A DNA stretch of 46,406 nt from JALCOL01 sp022649665 (GTDB lineage: Bacteria; Bacillota; Bacilli; Lactobacillales; Enterococcaceae). Made by a program: the position numbers and the translations under genes. The DNA lies in the NCBI GenBank assembly GCA_030372335.1, contig JAUDCW010000018.1, one strand, 5' to 3'. The notes below the pieces were generated by a model. It was given only the letters and a program-made list of their open reading frames with translations, was not told the DNA's origin and ran no database searches. This document shows, one piece after another, positions 23,501-31,932 of the stretch (the stretch's first letter is position 1; the number at the start of each line of letters is the position of its first letter).

Positions 23501-24213
23501 TGGCAGCCCGCGCTCTCGGGATCCACGTTGCCACGCCGGTGTTTGACGGTGCCAGCGACGAAGATGTTTGGGAAACCGTAAAAGAAGCCGGACTCGCGCA
23601 AGACGCGAAGACGGTTTTGTATGACGGCCGGACTGGCGAACCATTCGATAACCGGATCTCTGTCGGCGTTATGTATATGATCAAATTGGCCCACATGGTC
23701 GATGATAAACTGCACGCCCGCTCAACTGGTCCTTACTCGCTCGTTACGCAGCAACCGCTCGGCGGGAAAGCGCAATTCGGCGGCCAACGTTTTGGTGAAA
23801 TGGAAGTTTGGGCGCTCGAAGCATACGGCGCCGCTTATACGTTGCAGGAAATCTTGACGTACAAGTCCGATGACGTTGTCGGCCGGGTGAAAACCTATGA
23901 AGCGATCGTCAAAGGCGAACCGATCCCTAAACCAGGAGTACCGGAATCCTTCCGCGTACTGGTCAAGGAATTGCAATCGCTCGGATTGGATATGCGCGTT
24001 TTGGATGCTCAAGATGAAGAAATCGAACTGCGCGACATCGATGACGAAGATGATGATCTGATCTCCGTCGATGCCCTCGAAAAATATGCACAGCAGCAGC
24101 AAGCAGCAAAAGACATCGAGCAAGTTTCAAAAGAAGACAAGGCAGATAAAGAAGATGACTTGGAGCAAGAATTTGAAACGGCTGAAGATACGCAAGACAC
24201 GCAGGATAAATAA
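20581..24213 (+). CDS. rpoB: RNA polymerase beta subunit RpoB
   Basis: A 1210-residue beta subunit of RNA polymerase, full length for Lactobacillales. The TTG at 20581 (product [15 protein letters not shown]) is preferred to GTG at 20572: relatives start there and AAGGGGTG lies just upstream. The rifampicin region (about residues 465-497, [20 protein letters not shown] then [10 protein letters not shown]) has the susceptible-type residues at the Asp, His and Ser positions. The C-terminal clamp motif [20 protein letters not shown] is intact. It ends in an acidic tail. The sequence is very enterococcus-like. rpoC follows after 36 bases in the same operon. Confidence 0.98.
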   Translation: [1210 protein letters not shown]

Positions 24214-24249
24214 ACGCCTTGCGTAGAAGACGAATGGAGGGAATCCTTT

Positions 24250-27200
24250 TTGATCGATGTAAATAAATTCGAAAGTATGCAAATCGGCTTGGCTTCATCC
24301 GAAAAGATCCGCAGCTGGTCTTACGGAGAAGTGAAAAAGCCTGAAACGATCAACTACAGAACCTTGAAACCCGAACGGGAAGGTTTATTCTGCGAACGGA
24401 TTTTCGGCCCGACCAAGGACTGGGAATGCGCTTGCGGCAAATATAAAAGAATCCGCTATAAAGGGATCGTTTGCGACCGTTGCGGTGTGGAAGTCACCCG
24501 CTCGAAAGTCCGCCGCGAACGGATGGGGCATATCGAGTTAGCCGCTCCAGTTACGCATATCTGGTATTTCAAAGGGATCCCGTCGCGGATGGGATTGGTT
24601 CTTGATATGAGCCCGCGCGCTTTGGAAGAGATCATCTACTTTGCGTCATATGTCGTGATCGATCCGGGCGACACCTCCCTTGAACGCAAACAGCTTTTGA
24701 CGGAACGCGAATATCGCGAAAAACGCGAACAATACGGCCAAGGCTTCCATGCATTGATGGGTGCCGAAGCGATCCGCCAGCTTTTGCAGCAAGTGGATCT
24801 TGATGCTGAAGTGGCTGAACTGAAAGAACAATTGAAAAGCGCTCAAGGCCAAAAACGGACGCGGGCGATCCGCCGTTTGGATATTTTGGAAGCCTTCCGT
24901 TCTTCCGGCAACGAGCCGGAATGGATGGTCATGAATGTCATTCCGGTGATCCCGCCAGATCTGCGTCCAATGGTCCAATTGGAAGGCGGCCGCTTTGCGA
25001 CGAGCGATCTGAATGATCTGTATCGCCGCGTCATCAACCGCAACAATCGTTTGAAACGACTGCTCGATTTGAAAGCGCCGAACATCATCGTCCAAAATGA
25101 AAAACGGATGCTTCAAGAAGCCGTCGATGCACTGATCGATAACGGCCGCCGCGGCCGTCCGGTCACGGGACCAGGGAATCGTCCATTGAAATCTCTTTCG
25201 CATATGCTGAAAGGGAAGCAAGGACGTTTCCGTCAAAACCTGCTCGGCAAACGTGTCGATTACTCCGGGCGTTCCGTAATCGTTGTCGGCCCATCGCTTA
25301 AAATGTATCAATGCGGTCTGCCGCGCGAAATGGCGGTTGAATTGTTCAAACCGTTCGTAATGAAAGAATTGGTCCAACGCGAATATGCTTCCAATATCAA
25401 AAATGCGAAACGCAAGATCGAACGTCAAGAAGATGTCGTTTGGGATATTTTGGAAGAAGTCGTCCGCGAACATCCGGTCCTTTTGAACCGCGCACCAACA
25501 CTGCACCGTTTGGGGATCCAAGCGTTCGAACCGATCTTGGTCGAAGGCCGGGCGATCCGTCTGCATCCGCTGGTCTGCGAAGCGTACAATGCCGATTTCG
25601 ATGGGGACCAAATGGCGGTCCATTTGCCGCTGAGCGAAGAAGCGCAAGCAGAAGGCCGGATCTTGATGCTCGCTGCTTCGCACATTTTGAATCCGAAAGA
25701 CGGCAAGCCAGTCGTTACCCCTTCCCAAGATATGGTTTTGGGGAACTACTACTTGACGATGGAAGAAGAAGGCCGCGAAGGCGAAGGAATGATCTTCCGC
25801 GATGCTGATGAAGCTGTCTTGGCACTGCGCAACGGATATGTCCATCTCCATACGCGGATCGGATTCAATACGAAGTCGATGCCGCACAAACCATTCACGC
25901 CGGAACAACGTGAAAAATTATTGATCACGACGGTCGGCAAAGTGATCTTCAACCAGATCATGCCAGACGAATTTCCATATTTGAATGAACCGACGCAATA
26001 CAATTTGACGGTCCAAACTCCGGATAAATATTTTGTGGATCCGGCGACTAATGTTTGGGAACACATCCAAAAACAAGAATTGATCGATCCGTTCAAGAAG
26101 AAAAACCTCGGGAACATCATCGCGGAAGTCTTCAAACGCTTCAAAGTAACTGAAACTTCCGAAATGCTCGACCGTATGAAGAACCTCGGTTACAAACAAT
26201 CGACACATGCCGGGATGACCGTGGGGATCGCAGACATCATGGTCCTCCATGAAAAGCAAGCGATCATCGACGAAGCGCATAAACAAGTTGCCGTCGTAAC
26301 GAAACAATTCCGCCGCGGCTTGATCACCGATGACGAACGATATGAACGCGTTATTGCGATCTGGAACGCAACGAAAGACAAGATCCAAGATAAACTGAAG
26401 GAATCATTGGATCCGAAAAACCCGATCTTTATGATGAGTGATTCCGGAGCCCGCGGGAATATTTCCAACTTCACGCAGCTTGCTGGGATGCGCGGCTTGA
26501 TGGCCGCACCAAACGGCCGGATCATGGAACTGCCGATCATCTCGAACTTCCGGGAAGGTTTGTCAGTTTTGGAAATGTTTATCTCGACTCACGGAGCCCG
26601 CAAAGGGATGACCGATACAGCCTTGAAGACCGCTGATTCTGGATACTTGACGCGCCGGCTGGTCGATGTCGCGCAAGATGTCATCATCCGCGAAGAAGAC
26701 TGCGGCACGGACCGCGGCCTTGAGATCACCGCCCTCAAAGAAGGCAACGAAGTCGTTGAAAGCTTGGAGGAACGCTTGATCGGGCGCTATACCCGCAAAG
26801 AGATCCTTCATCCGGAAACTGGCGATGTGATCGTCGGCGAAGATGTCTTGATCTCTGAAGACAAGGCGAAAGAAATCGTCGCAGCCGGGATCGAAAAAGT
26901 AACGATCCGCTCGGTATTCACCTGCAACACGAAGCACGGCGTCTGCAAACACTGCTATGGCCGCAACTTGGCGACTGGTGAAGAAGTCGAAGTCGGTGAA
27001 GCAGTGGGAACGATCGCTGCCCAATCGATCGGCGAACCAGGAACTCAGCTGACGATGCGGACCTTCCATACCGGCGGGGTTGCCGGGGACGATATCACGC
27101 AGGGGCTTCCGCGTGTCCAAGAAATTTTTGAAGCTCGCAATCCGAAAGGGCAAGCTGTGATCACGGAAGTGACCGGTGACGTGGTGGACATCACAGAAGA

Positions 27201-27897
27201 CGCGGCAACGCGGCAAAAAGAAGTGACGGTAAAAGGCGAAACCGATACGCGCAAGTACACTGTACCGTTTACGGCGCGGATGAAAGTCGCAGTAGGTGAT
27301 GTGATCCACCGGGGCCAACCGCTGACGGAAGGCTCGATCAATCCGAAACAGCTGCTCCAAGTGCGCGATGTGATCTCGGTAGAAAATTATCTGCTGAAAG
27401 AAGTTCAGCGCGTTTACCGGATGCAAGGGGTAGAAATCGGCGACAAGCATATCGAAGTAATGGTGCGGCAAATGCTGCGCAAAGTTCGGATCATGGATCC
27501 GGGAGATACGAATATCCTTCCGGGAACGTTGATGGATATCGCCGAATTCAAGGAACAAAACTACGATACGTTAGTTGCCGGCGGAATCCCGGCAACAAGC
27601 CGTCCGGTGCTTCTGGGGATCACCAAAGCATCGCTTGAAACGAACAGCTTCTTGTCAGCCGCTTCCTTCCAGGAAACGACGCGCGTCTTGACGGACGCTG
27701 CGATCCGCGGCAAGAAAGATCCGCTGCTCGGCTTGAAAGAAAATGTGATCATCGGGAAGATCATCCCAGCGGGGACTGGGATGCCGGACTACCGCAAGAT
27801 GGAACCGAAAGTTATTGCCGCTGACAGCGAAGATGTCTATCGGCTTTCCGATATCGAAGCGCAAATGAAAGCAGAAGACGCTCAAAATAACCAATAA
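24250..27897 (+). CDS. rpoC: RNA polymerase beta' subunit RpoC
   Basis: A 1215-residue beta' subunit. The N-terminal zinc site is seen as CACGKYKRIRYKGIVCDRCG (about 57-76). The catalytic magnesium motif NADFDGDQMA is near residue 447, the bridge and trigger helices follow, and the second zinc cysteine cluster lies around CNTKHGVCKHC near 895. The start is TTG with GGAGGGAA upstream; the product begins MIDVNKFESMQIGLAS as in enterococci. It completes the rpoBC operon and is followed by a very strong terminator. Confidence 0.98.
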   Translation: MIDVNKFESMQIGLASSEKIRSWSYGEVKKPETINYRTLKPEREGLFCERIFGPTKDWECACGKYKRIRYKGIVCDRCGVEVTRSKVRRERMGHIELAAPVTHIWYFKGIPSRMGLVLDMSPRALEEIIYFASYVVIDPGDTSLERKQLLTEREYREKREQYGQGFHALMGAEAIRQLLQQVDLDAEVAELKEQLKSAQGQKRTRAIRRLDILEAFRSSGNEPEWMVMNVIPVIPPDLRPMVQLEGGRFATSDLNDLYRRVINRNNRLKRLLDLKAPNIIVQNEKRMLQEAVDALIDNGRRGRPVTGPGNRPLKSLSHMLKGKQGRFRQNLLGKRVDYSGRSVIVVGPSLKMYQCGLPREMAVELFKPFVMKELVQREYASNIKNAKRKIERQEDVVWDILEEVVREHPVLLNRAPTLHRLGIQAFEPILVEGRAIRLHPLVCEAYNADFDGDQMAVHLPLSEEAQAEGRILMLAASHILNPKDGKPVVTPSQDMVLGNYYLTMEEEGREGEGMIFRDADEAVLALRNGYVHLHTRIGFNTKSMPHKPFTPEQREKLLITTVGKVIFNQIMPDEFPYLNEPTQYNLTVQTPDKYFVDPATNVWEHIQKQELIDPFKKKNLGNIIAEVFKRFKVTETSEMLDRMKNLGYKQSTHAGMTVGIADIMVLHEKQAIIDEAHKQVAVVTKQFRRGLITDDERYERVIAIWNATKDKIQDKLKESLDPKNPIFMMSDSGARGNISNFTQLAGMRGLMAAPNGRIMELPIISNFREGLSVLEMFISTHGARKGMTDTALKTADSGYLTRRLVDVAQDVIIREEDCGTDRGLEITALKEGNEVVESLEERLIGRYTRKEILHPETGDVIVGEDVLISEDKAKEIVAAGIEKVTIRSVFTCNTKHGVCKHCYGRNLATGEEVEVGEAVGTIAAQSIGEPGTQLTMRTFHTGGVAGDDITQGLPRVQEIFEARNPKGQAVITEVTGDVVDITEDAATRQKEVTVKGETDTRKYTVPFTARMKVAVGDVIHRGQPLTEGSINPKQLLQVRDVISVENYLLKEVQRVYRMQGVEIGDKHIEVMVRQMLRKVRIMDPGDTNILPGTLMDIAEFKEQNYDTLVAGGIPATSRPVLLGITKASLETNSFLSAASFQETTRVLTDAAIRGKKDPLLGLKENVIIGKIIPAGTGMPDYRKMEPKVIAADSEDVYRLSDIEAQMKAEDAQNNQ

Positions 27898-27921
27898 AAA
27901 CGGTTATGATCAAAGTGTCTG

Positions 27922-27971
27922 AAAAGAGCGGGAACGAATTCCAAATAATGGAGTTTGTTCCCGCTCTTTTT
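27922..27971 (+). terminator. Strong terminator after rpoC
   Basis: AAAAGAGCGGGAAC (27922-27935) pairs with GTTCCCGCTCTTTT (27957-27970). Seven more inner pairs with two wobbles give about a 21-bp stem and a 7-base loop. The A and T tracts would also allow use by comC on the other strand, whose stop codon it touches. Confidence 0.92.
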
Positions 27972-28662
27972 AAATGCTGCTGAATACTAAAGAATAGAAC
28001 AACCCGGCGCTCAAACAGGGGATGAACGGCAGCGGCGTTTCTTTTCCTTGCCGGAGCGCGGGGATGATTCCGCACAGACAAGCGATCAGCAGGATTTTTG
28101 CGAGTTCGCGGGCACCTAAAACGGCGCTCCAAGTCAGCAGCAAATAAAAATCGGCTTCGCCCAAGCTGCGCGACTGCCAAACAGCAAAAATAAAAAATAG
28201 ATTTAAAAATAACAATGGACCTAAAATAAAAAACCGTCCGAGACTGAGTATCATGGTAACGAAGAGGATCAATGCGAGAAAAGCTGCCGGAACAGTGCAG
28301 TCTTTCAGGTCTTCCAAACTCAAAAGAAGCGCTCCGATCCCGAGCCAAAAGAAAAGCAGCGCTTCCCAAAGGTCGGCCCCCCAGTGCAAGAGACAAAAAA
28401 GTGCCCAGAAGCCGCCGAAAAGTTCCAGCCAAAAATAGCGGGCGGGGATCTCGACTCGGCAAAAGCGGCAAGCCCCGCGGCTGAGGAGGTAAGAGAAGCA
28501 GGGGATCTTTTGCTGCCAAGACAAGGGCCGCTTGCAGTGATTGCAGCAGGAGGCCGGCCGGATTATCGAGCGGCCGGCGCTCATGCGCTCCGCGGCAAGG
28601 GTCAAAAAAGAGGCAATACTGCTGCCAAATAAAAAAATCAGCACCGCTGTCATCAAAATCAT
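27970..28662 (-). CDS. comC: Prepilin peptidase (ComC/PilD-type A24 peptidase)
   Basis: A 230-residue membrane aspartic peptidase with about seven or eight hydrophobic segments. Its cytoplasmic loop carries two CxxC pairs (CNHC near 40 and CRFC near 66), typical of prepilin peptidases that also N-methylate. The catalytic aspartates fit EDLKD near 123 and GEADF near 174; the latter is a variant of the usual GxGD. It would process type IV pilin-like pseudopilins of the competence machine. AACGGAGG lies 7 bases before the ATG. It stands alone, convergent with rpoC; no comG genes are in the window. Confidence 0.88.
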   Translation of the reverse strand: MILMTAVLIFLFGSSIASFLTLAAERMSAGRSIIRPASCCNHCKRPLSWQQKIPCFSYLLSRGACRFCRVEIPARYFWLELFGGFWALFCLLHWGADLWEALLFFWLGIGALLLSLEDLKDCTVPAAFLALILFVTMILSLGRFFILGPLLFLNLFFIFAVWQSRSLGEADFYLLLTWSAVLGARELAKILLIACLCGIIPALRQGKETPLPFIPCLSAGLFYSLVFSSI

Positions 28663-28775
28663 TTAAGCGCCTCCGTTCGGGCTAATATCAGCATAAGGAT
28701 TCTATTAAGAAATACGCAGTTCGAATGAAAAACAACAAATGATTTTCGATAACGAGATGATCGCAAAAAAATACG

Positions 28776-28832
28776 TTGTATATTTGTAATTTTTGTGATA
28801 AAATTGAAATTTCTGTGAATTTGTGATACAAT
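28776..28832 (+). promoter_or_regulatory. Tandem promoters of veg
   Basis: P1: TTGTAT (28776-28781), 17-base spacer, TAAAAT (28799-28804). P2: TTGAAA (28804-28809), 17-base spacer, TACAAT (28827-28832). Both have TGA just before the -10 (extended -10). The -10 of P1 touches the -35 of P2. Confidence 0.75.
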
Positions 28833-28855
28833 GGACTATAAGAGGTGATTTTTGG

Positions 28856-29110
28856 ATGATGACGTTGCCGGAAATAAAAAAAGATTTTGATCAGCGGATT
28901 GGCGAAAAGATCACATTGGTTGCACAGACGGGACGTAAGCGCCAGGTGGAACGAAGCGGTATTTTGGCGGAGACGTATGCGGCTGTGTTCGTTGTCGATC
29001 TTGACCCTGAAGAAAATGCGTTTGAACGTGTCTCTTATAGTTATTCAGATGTATTGACACAGACAGTTGAAGTAAAGTTTAATGAACCACCGATCGAAGG
29101 GATCGTTTAA
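28856..29110 (+). CDS. veg: Veg protein (biofilm/cell-surface regulator family)
   Basis: An 84-residue small beta-rich protein of the Veg family (DUF1021). It has recognisable segments RKRQVERSGIL and ENAFERVSYSYSDVLT. In Bacillus subtilis Veg promotes biofilm formation through SinR-linked control; the role in cocci is not settled. The ATG at 28856 is chosen because AGAGGTG lies 8 bases upstream; an upstream in-frame ATG at 28823 falls inside the -10 region. It is monocistronic with tandem strong promoters and its own terminator. veg next to ispE is conserved in Firmicutes. Confidence 0.92.
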   Translation: MMTLPEIKKDFDQRIGEKITLVAQTGRKRQVERSGILAETYAAVFVVDLDPEENAFERVSYSYSDVLTQTVEVKFNEPPIEGIV

Positions 29111-29112
29111 AT

Positions 29113-29138
29113 GCCTGTTTATGACAGGCTTTTTTTTT
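29113..29138 (+). terminator. Terminator after veg
   Basis: GCCTGT (29113-29118), 5-base loop, ACAGGC (29124-29129), then nine T residues. Confidence 0.88.
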
Positions 29139-29214
29139 GCCTTGCTTTTCCTCGGCAGAATCAAAGATGTTTTGATATACTGAGAGAAACGATCATTTGA
29201 GGGAGGAAAAGCCG

Positions 29215-30087
29215 ATGGAAATCATTGAAACTGCGCCAGCCAAAATCAATTTGGGACTGGATATTTTGGGCAAGCGGCCCGACGGTTACCATGAGTTGGA
29301 AATGGTCATGACAAGCATCGACTTGGCTGATCGTTTGTATTTTTCTCCTTTAGCAGCGGATCAGATCATCGTCGAAACGGATAATCATTTTTTACCGGTC
29401 GATAGCCGCAATCATGTCTATCAAACGATCATGCTGCTGAAAAATCGTTTCGCGATCACCAGCGGGATCAAATGTTTTATCCAAAAAAGGATCCCGATCG
29501 CAGCCGGGCTTGGCGGCGGGAGTACCGATGCGGCGGCAACGCTCCGCGCTTTGAATCGCTTATGGAGTCTTGAGCTGCCGCTGCCGGAGCTTGCGCAGAT
29601 CGGCTTAAAAATGGGGACAGATGTGCCCTATTGTGTTTATGGCCAGACGGCTTTTGTCAGCGGGATCGGCGATAAAGTCGAAACACTCCCGCCTTGTCCA
29701 GCTGCCTGGGTCGTCGTGGTCAAGCCGCCGCTCAGTGTTTCGACGCGCAAGATCTTTTCGCAAGTCGATATGAAAGAGTTGATCCACCCGCCGATCACAG
29801 CGCTGAAAGAAGCGATCGACCGCGACGACTATCCGCAAATGATCCAAGCGGTCGGCAATAGTTTAGAAGCGGTCACGATGAAAAAGTATCCGATCGTCCG
29901 CCAGATCAAGCAGCAGATGCTGAATTTCGGTGCAGACGCCGCGGTGATGACCGGCAGCGGTCCGACGATCATCGGCTTGTGCAAAAACCATTCGCGTGCT
30001 CAGCGGGCCTATAACAGCTTGCGGGGGTTTTGCCAGGAAGTTTATTTAGTGCACACCGTTAATACATATGAAGCTCGGAAAATATGA
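29215..30087 (+). CDS. ispE: 4-diphosphocytidyl-2-C-methyl-D-erythritol kinase IspE
   Basis: A 290-residue GHMP kinase. The N-terminal APAKINLGLDI strand, the ATP loop PIAAGLGGGSTDAAA near residue 94 and the C-terminal MTGSGPTIIG motif near 244 are all intact. In the methylerythritol pathway IspE phosphorylates CDP-ME. Many enterococci rely on the mevalonate pathway yet keep this gene, so its role may differ. The ATG at 29215 has GGGAGG 8 bases upstream; an in-frame TTG at 29197 is less likely. No other pathway gene is in the window. Confidence 0.93.
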   Translation: MEIIETAPAKINLGLDILGKRPDGYHELEMVMTSIDLADRLYFSPLAADQIIVETDNHFLPVDSRNHVYQTIMLLKNRFAITSGIKCFIQKRIPIAAGLGGGSTDAAATLRALNRLWSLELPLPELAQIGLKMGTDVPYCVYGQTAFVSGIGDKVETLPPCPAAWVVVVKPPLSVSTRKIFSQVDMKELIHPPITALKEAIDRDDYPQMIQAVGNSLEAVTMKKYPIVRQIKQQMLNFGADAAVMTGSGPTIIGLCKNHSRAQRAYNSLRGFCQEVYLVHTVNTYEARKI

Positions 30088-30124
30088 GTAGATATTCATT
30101 TATTAAAAAACACCACACTGTTCA

Positions 30125-30175
30125 TTGACTTGCTATTAAACGCGTGATATTATTTAAAACGCGCTGATAGTTAAA
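30125..30175 (+). promoter_or_regulatory. adcA promoter with direct-repeat operator candidate
   Basis: TTGACT (30125-30130), 17-base spacer, TATTAT (30148-30153). Two similar blocks, ATTAAACGCGTGATA (30135-30149) and ATTTAAAACGCGCTGATA (30152-30169), cover the spacer, -10 and start region. They could be the site of a zinc-sensing repressor. They do not match the AdcR consensus TTAACYRGTTAA, apart from a GTTAAA at 30170. Confidence 0.6.
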
Positions 30176-30217
30176 GGCGATTTATTTATAAAAAAACAAA
30201 ATGACGGATGTGGGAGC

Positions 30218-31183
30218 ATGAAAAAGAAAAAAATGATTTTTATCGCAGCAGTCTTTGCGCTTGGCTTGCTTGCCTCCTGCGGGCGCGCTGCAAATGAAAA
30301 TTCGAAAACCAGCAAATCGGCCGCCGGCGACAGCAGCCAAAAGATCCAAGTGATCGCCAGCTTTTACCCGATGTATGAATTCACCAAAGAGGTCCTCGGC
30401 AAAGAGGGAACAGTCCAGCTGCTGGTGAAAAGCGGGGTTGAGCCGCATGACTATGAACCGAGTGCTAAAGATATCGCAAATGTGACAAAAGCGGATGTTT
30501 TTGTGTACAATAGTCCCGATATGGAGACATGGGCCAAAAAAGTCACAGCGAATCTTTCGAAAAAAACTTTAACGATCGAAGCAGCGAAAAAAATCAAATT
30601 AGTCGAGCTTCACGAAGAGAGCAGCAACGAAGATACGGAGGCAGCTGATGCGCATGCCCATGAACTTGATCCGCATGTTTGGCTCGATCCGGTGTTGGCG
30701 CAAAAAGAAGTCCAAACGATCGCGGACGCACTGAGCAAAAAATATCCGCAGAAAAAAGCGGTCTTTCAAGCGAATGCCGAAAACTATATCGCAAAGCTCC
30801 AAAAACTGGACAAAGACTATCACGCCGCACTTGACCCGGCAAAGCAGCGGGTCTTCGTCACACAGCATGCTGCTTTCGGCTATTTGGCCAAGCAGTATGG
30901 GCTGACACAGGAAGCGGTGATGGGGCTCACGCCGGATGAAGAACCGTCCGCCGCGCGTTTAGCGGAATTGAAAAAAGTGATCGAAGAAAATCACGTGAAA
31001 GTCGTCTATTTCGAAGAGAGTGCGACACCGAAAGTTGCGCAGACTTTGGCGAATGGCGCCGGGATCAAAACGGCCGTTTTGAATCCGCTGGAGAGCTTGA
31101 CGGAAAAAGAACAAAAAGCGGGCGAGAATTATATCAGCGTCATGCAGAAGAATTTAAAAGCACTGCGCGAGACGATCCAATAA
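30218..31183 (+). CDS. adcA: Zinc-binding lipoprotein AdcA/ZnuA
   Basis: A 321-residue cluster-9 substrate-binding lipoprotein. The signal peptide ends LLASC (Cys at 21). Zinc ligands of the family are visible: PHDYEP near 76, the DPHVW histidine near 152, QHAAFGY near 215 and PDEEPS near 237. A short His/acidic loop (AADAHAHELDPH, about 140-152) is the usual zinc-catching loop, here brief. It lacks the C-terminal ZinT domain seen in streptococcal AdcA. It captures zinc (possibly manganese) for the AdcCB transporter encoded next. GTGGGAG precedes the ATG. A terminator-like hairpin separates it from adcC. Confidence 0.92.
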   Translation: MKKKKMIFIAAVFALGLLASCGRAANENSKTSKSAAGDSSQKIQVIASFYPMYEFTKEVLGKEGTVQLLVKSGVEPHDYEPSAKDIANVTKADVFVYNSPDMETWAKKVTANLSKKTLTIEAAKKIKLVELHEESSNEDTEAADAHAHELDPHVWLDPVLAQKEVQTIADALSKKYPQKKAVFQANAENYIAKLQKLDKDYHAALDPAKQRVFVTQHAAFGYLAKQYGLTQEAVMGLTPDEEPSAARLAELKKVIEENHVKVVYFEESATPKVAQTLANGAGIKTAVLNPLESLTEKEQKAGENYISVMQKNLKALRETIQ

Positions 31184-31188
31184 AAGCA

Positions 31189-31225
31189 AAAGAAGGCGTA
31201 GAGATGATCTCCGTCTTCTTTTTTT
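31189..31225 (+). terminator. Intra-operon terminator between adcA and adcC
   Basis: AAAGAAGGCG (31189-31198) pairs with CGTCTTCTTT (31212-31221) with one wobble; an inner GAGAT/ATCTC can also pair. A T7 run follows. It would leave more adcA than adcCB transcript if it is only partly efficient. Confidence 0.7.
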
Positions 31226-31236
31226 GAGGTGAAGAG

Positions 31237-31932
31237 ATGGATTATTTAAAAGTGAATGATTTGACCTTTTATTATGGTCAAGAACCGGTGCTGCAAAATG
31301 TCAGCTATCGCATCGCGGCCGGTGAATTTGTGATTTTGACGGGTGAAAACGGAGCAGCCAAATCGACTTTGCTGAAATGCTCTCTAGGGATTTTGCATCC
31401 GGCGAAAGGAAAAGTCGTGCGCTCCAAGATCAATAATGCCGGACAGCCGCTCGTGACCGGATATATTCCGCAGCAGATCTCTTCGTTCAATGCCGGGTTT
31501 CCAAGTACGGTCCTCGAACTGGTGGCTTCCGGCCGCTATCCGCGCGGCCATTGGTTCAAGCGGTTGGATGAGGAGGACTTGGAAATAGTCCGGTCGGCAC
31601 TTGAGGCGCTGGATGTTTGGGAATTGCGCAAGCGGCGGATCGGCGAGCTTTCAGGCGGCCAAAAACAGCGGATCTCGCTGGCGCGGATTTTGGCAACCGA
31701 TCCGGACCTGTACGTGCTGGACGAACCGACGACTGGGATGGATGAAGCTTCCCGCAACCGGTTGTATCAGCTGCTGAAGAAGAAAACGACGGAAGAAGAC
31801 AAAGCGGTTTTGATGGTGACGCACGATCACGAAGATGGCCTGTCTTGGGCGGATCGCCACTTGCATCTCGTGCGGAAGGAGGGTGCCGAATGGAGATCTT
31901 TTCATATGACTTCATGCAAAGAGCTTTCTTAG
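31237..31932 (+). CDS. adcC: Zinc ABC transporter ATP-binding protein AdcC
   Basis: A 231-residue ABC ATPase. Walker A GENGAAKST near 37, ABC signature LSGGQKQR near 138, Walker B LYVLDEPT near 158 and the switch His (VTHDHE) near 191. Walker A has Ala-Ala where Ala-Gly is common; other AdcC-type proteins share this. It powers zinc import with AdcB and AdcA. GAGGTGAAG precedes the ATG. adcB starts within its last 43 bases. Confidence 0.92.
   Translation: MDYLKVNDLTFYYGQEPVLQNVSYRIAAGEFVILTGENGAAKSTLLKCSLGILHPAKGKVVRSKINNAGQPLVTGYIPQQISSFNAGFPSTVLELVASGRYPRGHWFKRLDEEDLEIVRSALEALDVWELRKRRIGELSGGQKQRISLARILATDPDLYVLDEPTTGMDEASRNRLYQLLKKKTTEEDKAVLMVTHDHEDGLSWADRHLHLVRKEGAEWRSFHMTSCKELS

Noticed and set aside
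24646..25908. 420-codon open frame on the minus strand inside rpoC
   Set aside because: It is an antisense shadow of rpoC caused by the codon use of that gene. The translation is rich in His, Phe and Arg with no domains.
31345..31375. Defective Walker A in AdcC because of Ala-Ala before Lys-Ser
   Set aside because: The essential Gly, Lys and Ser are present, and I recall the same variant in other AdcC-type ATPases, so it is not a sign of inactivity.
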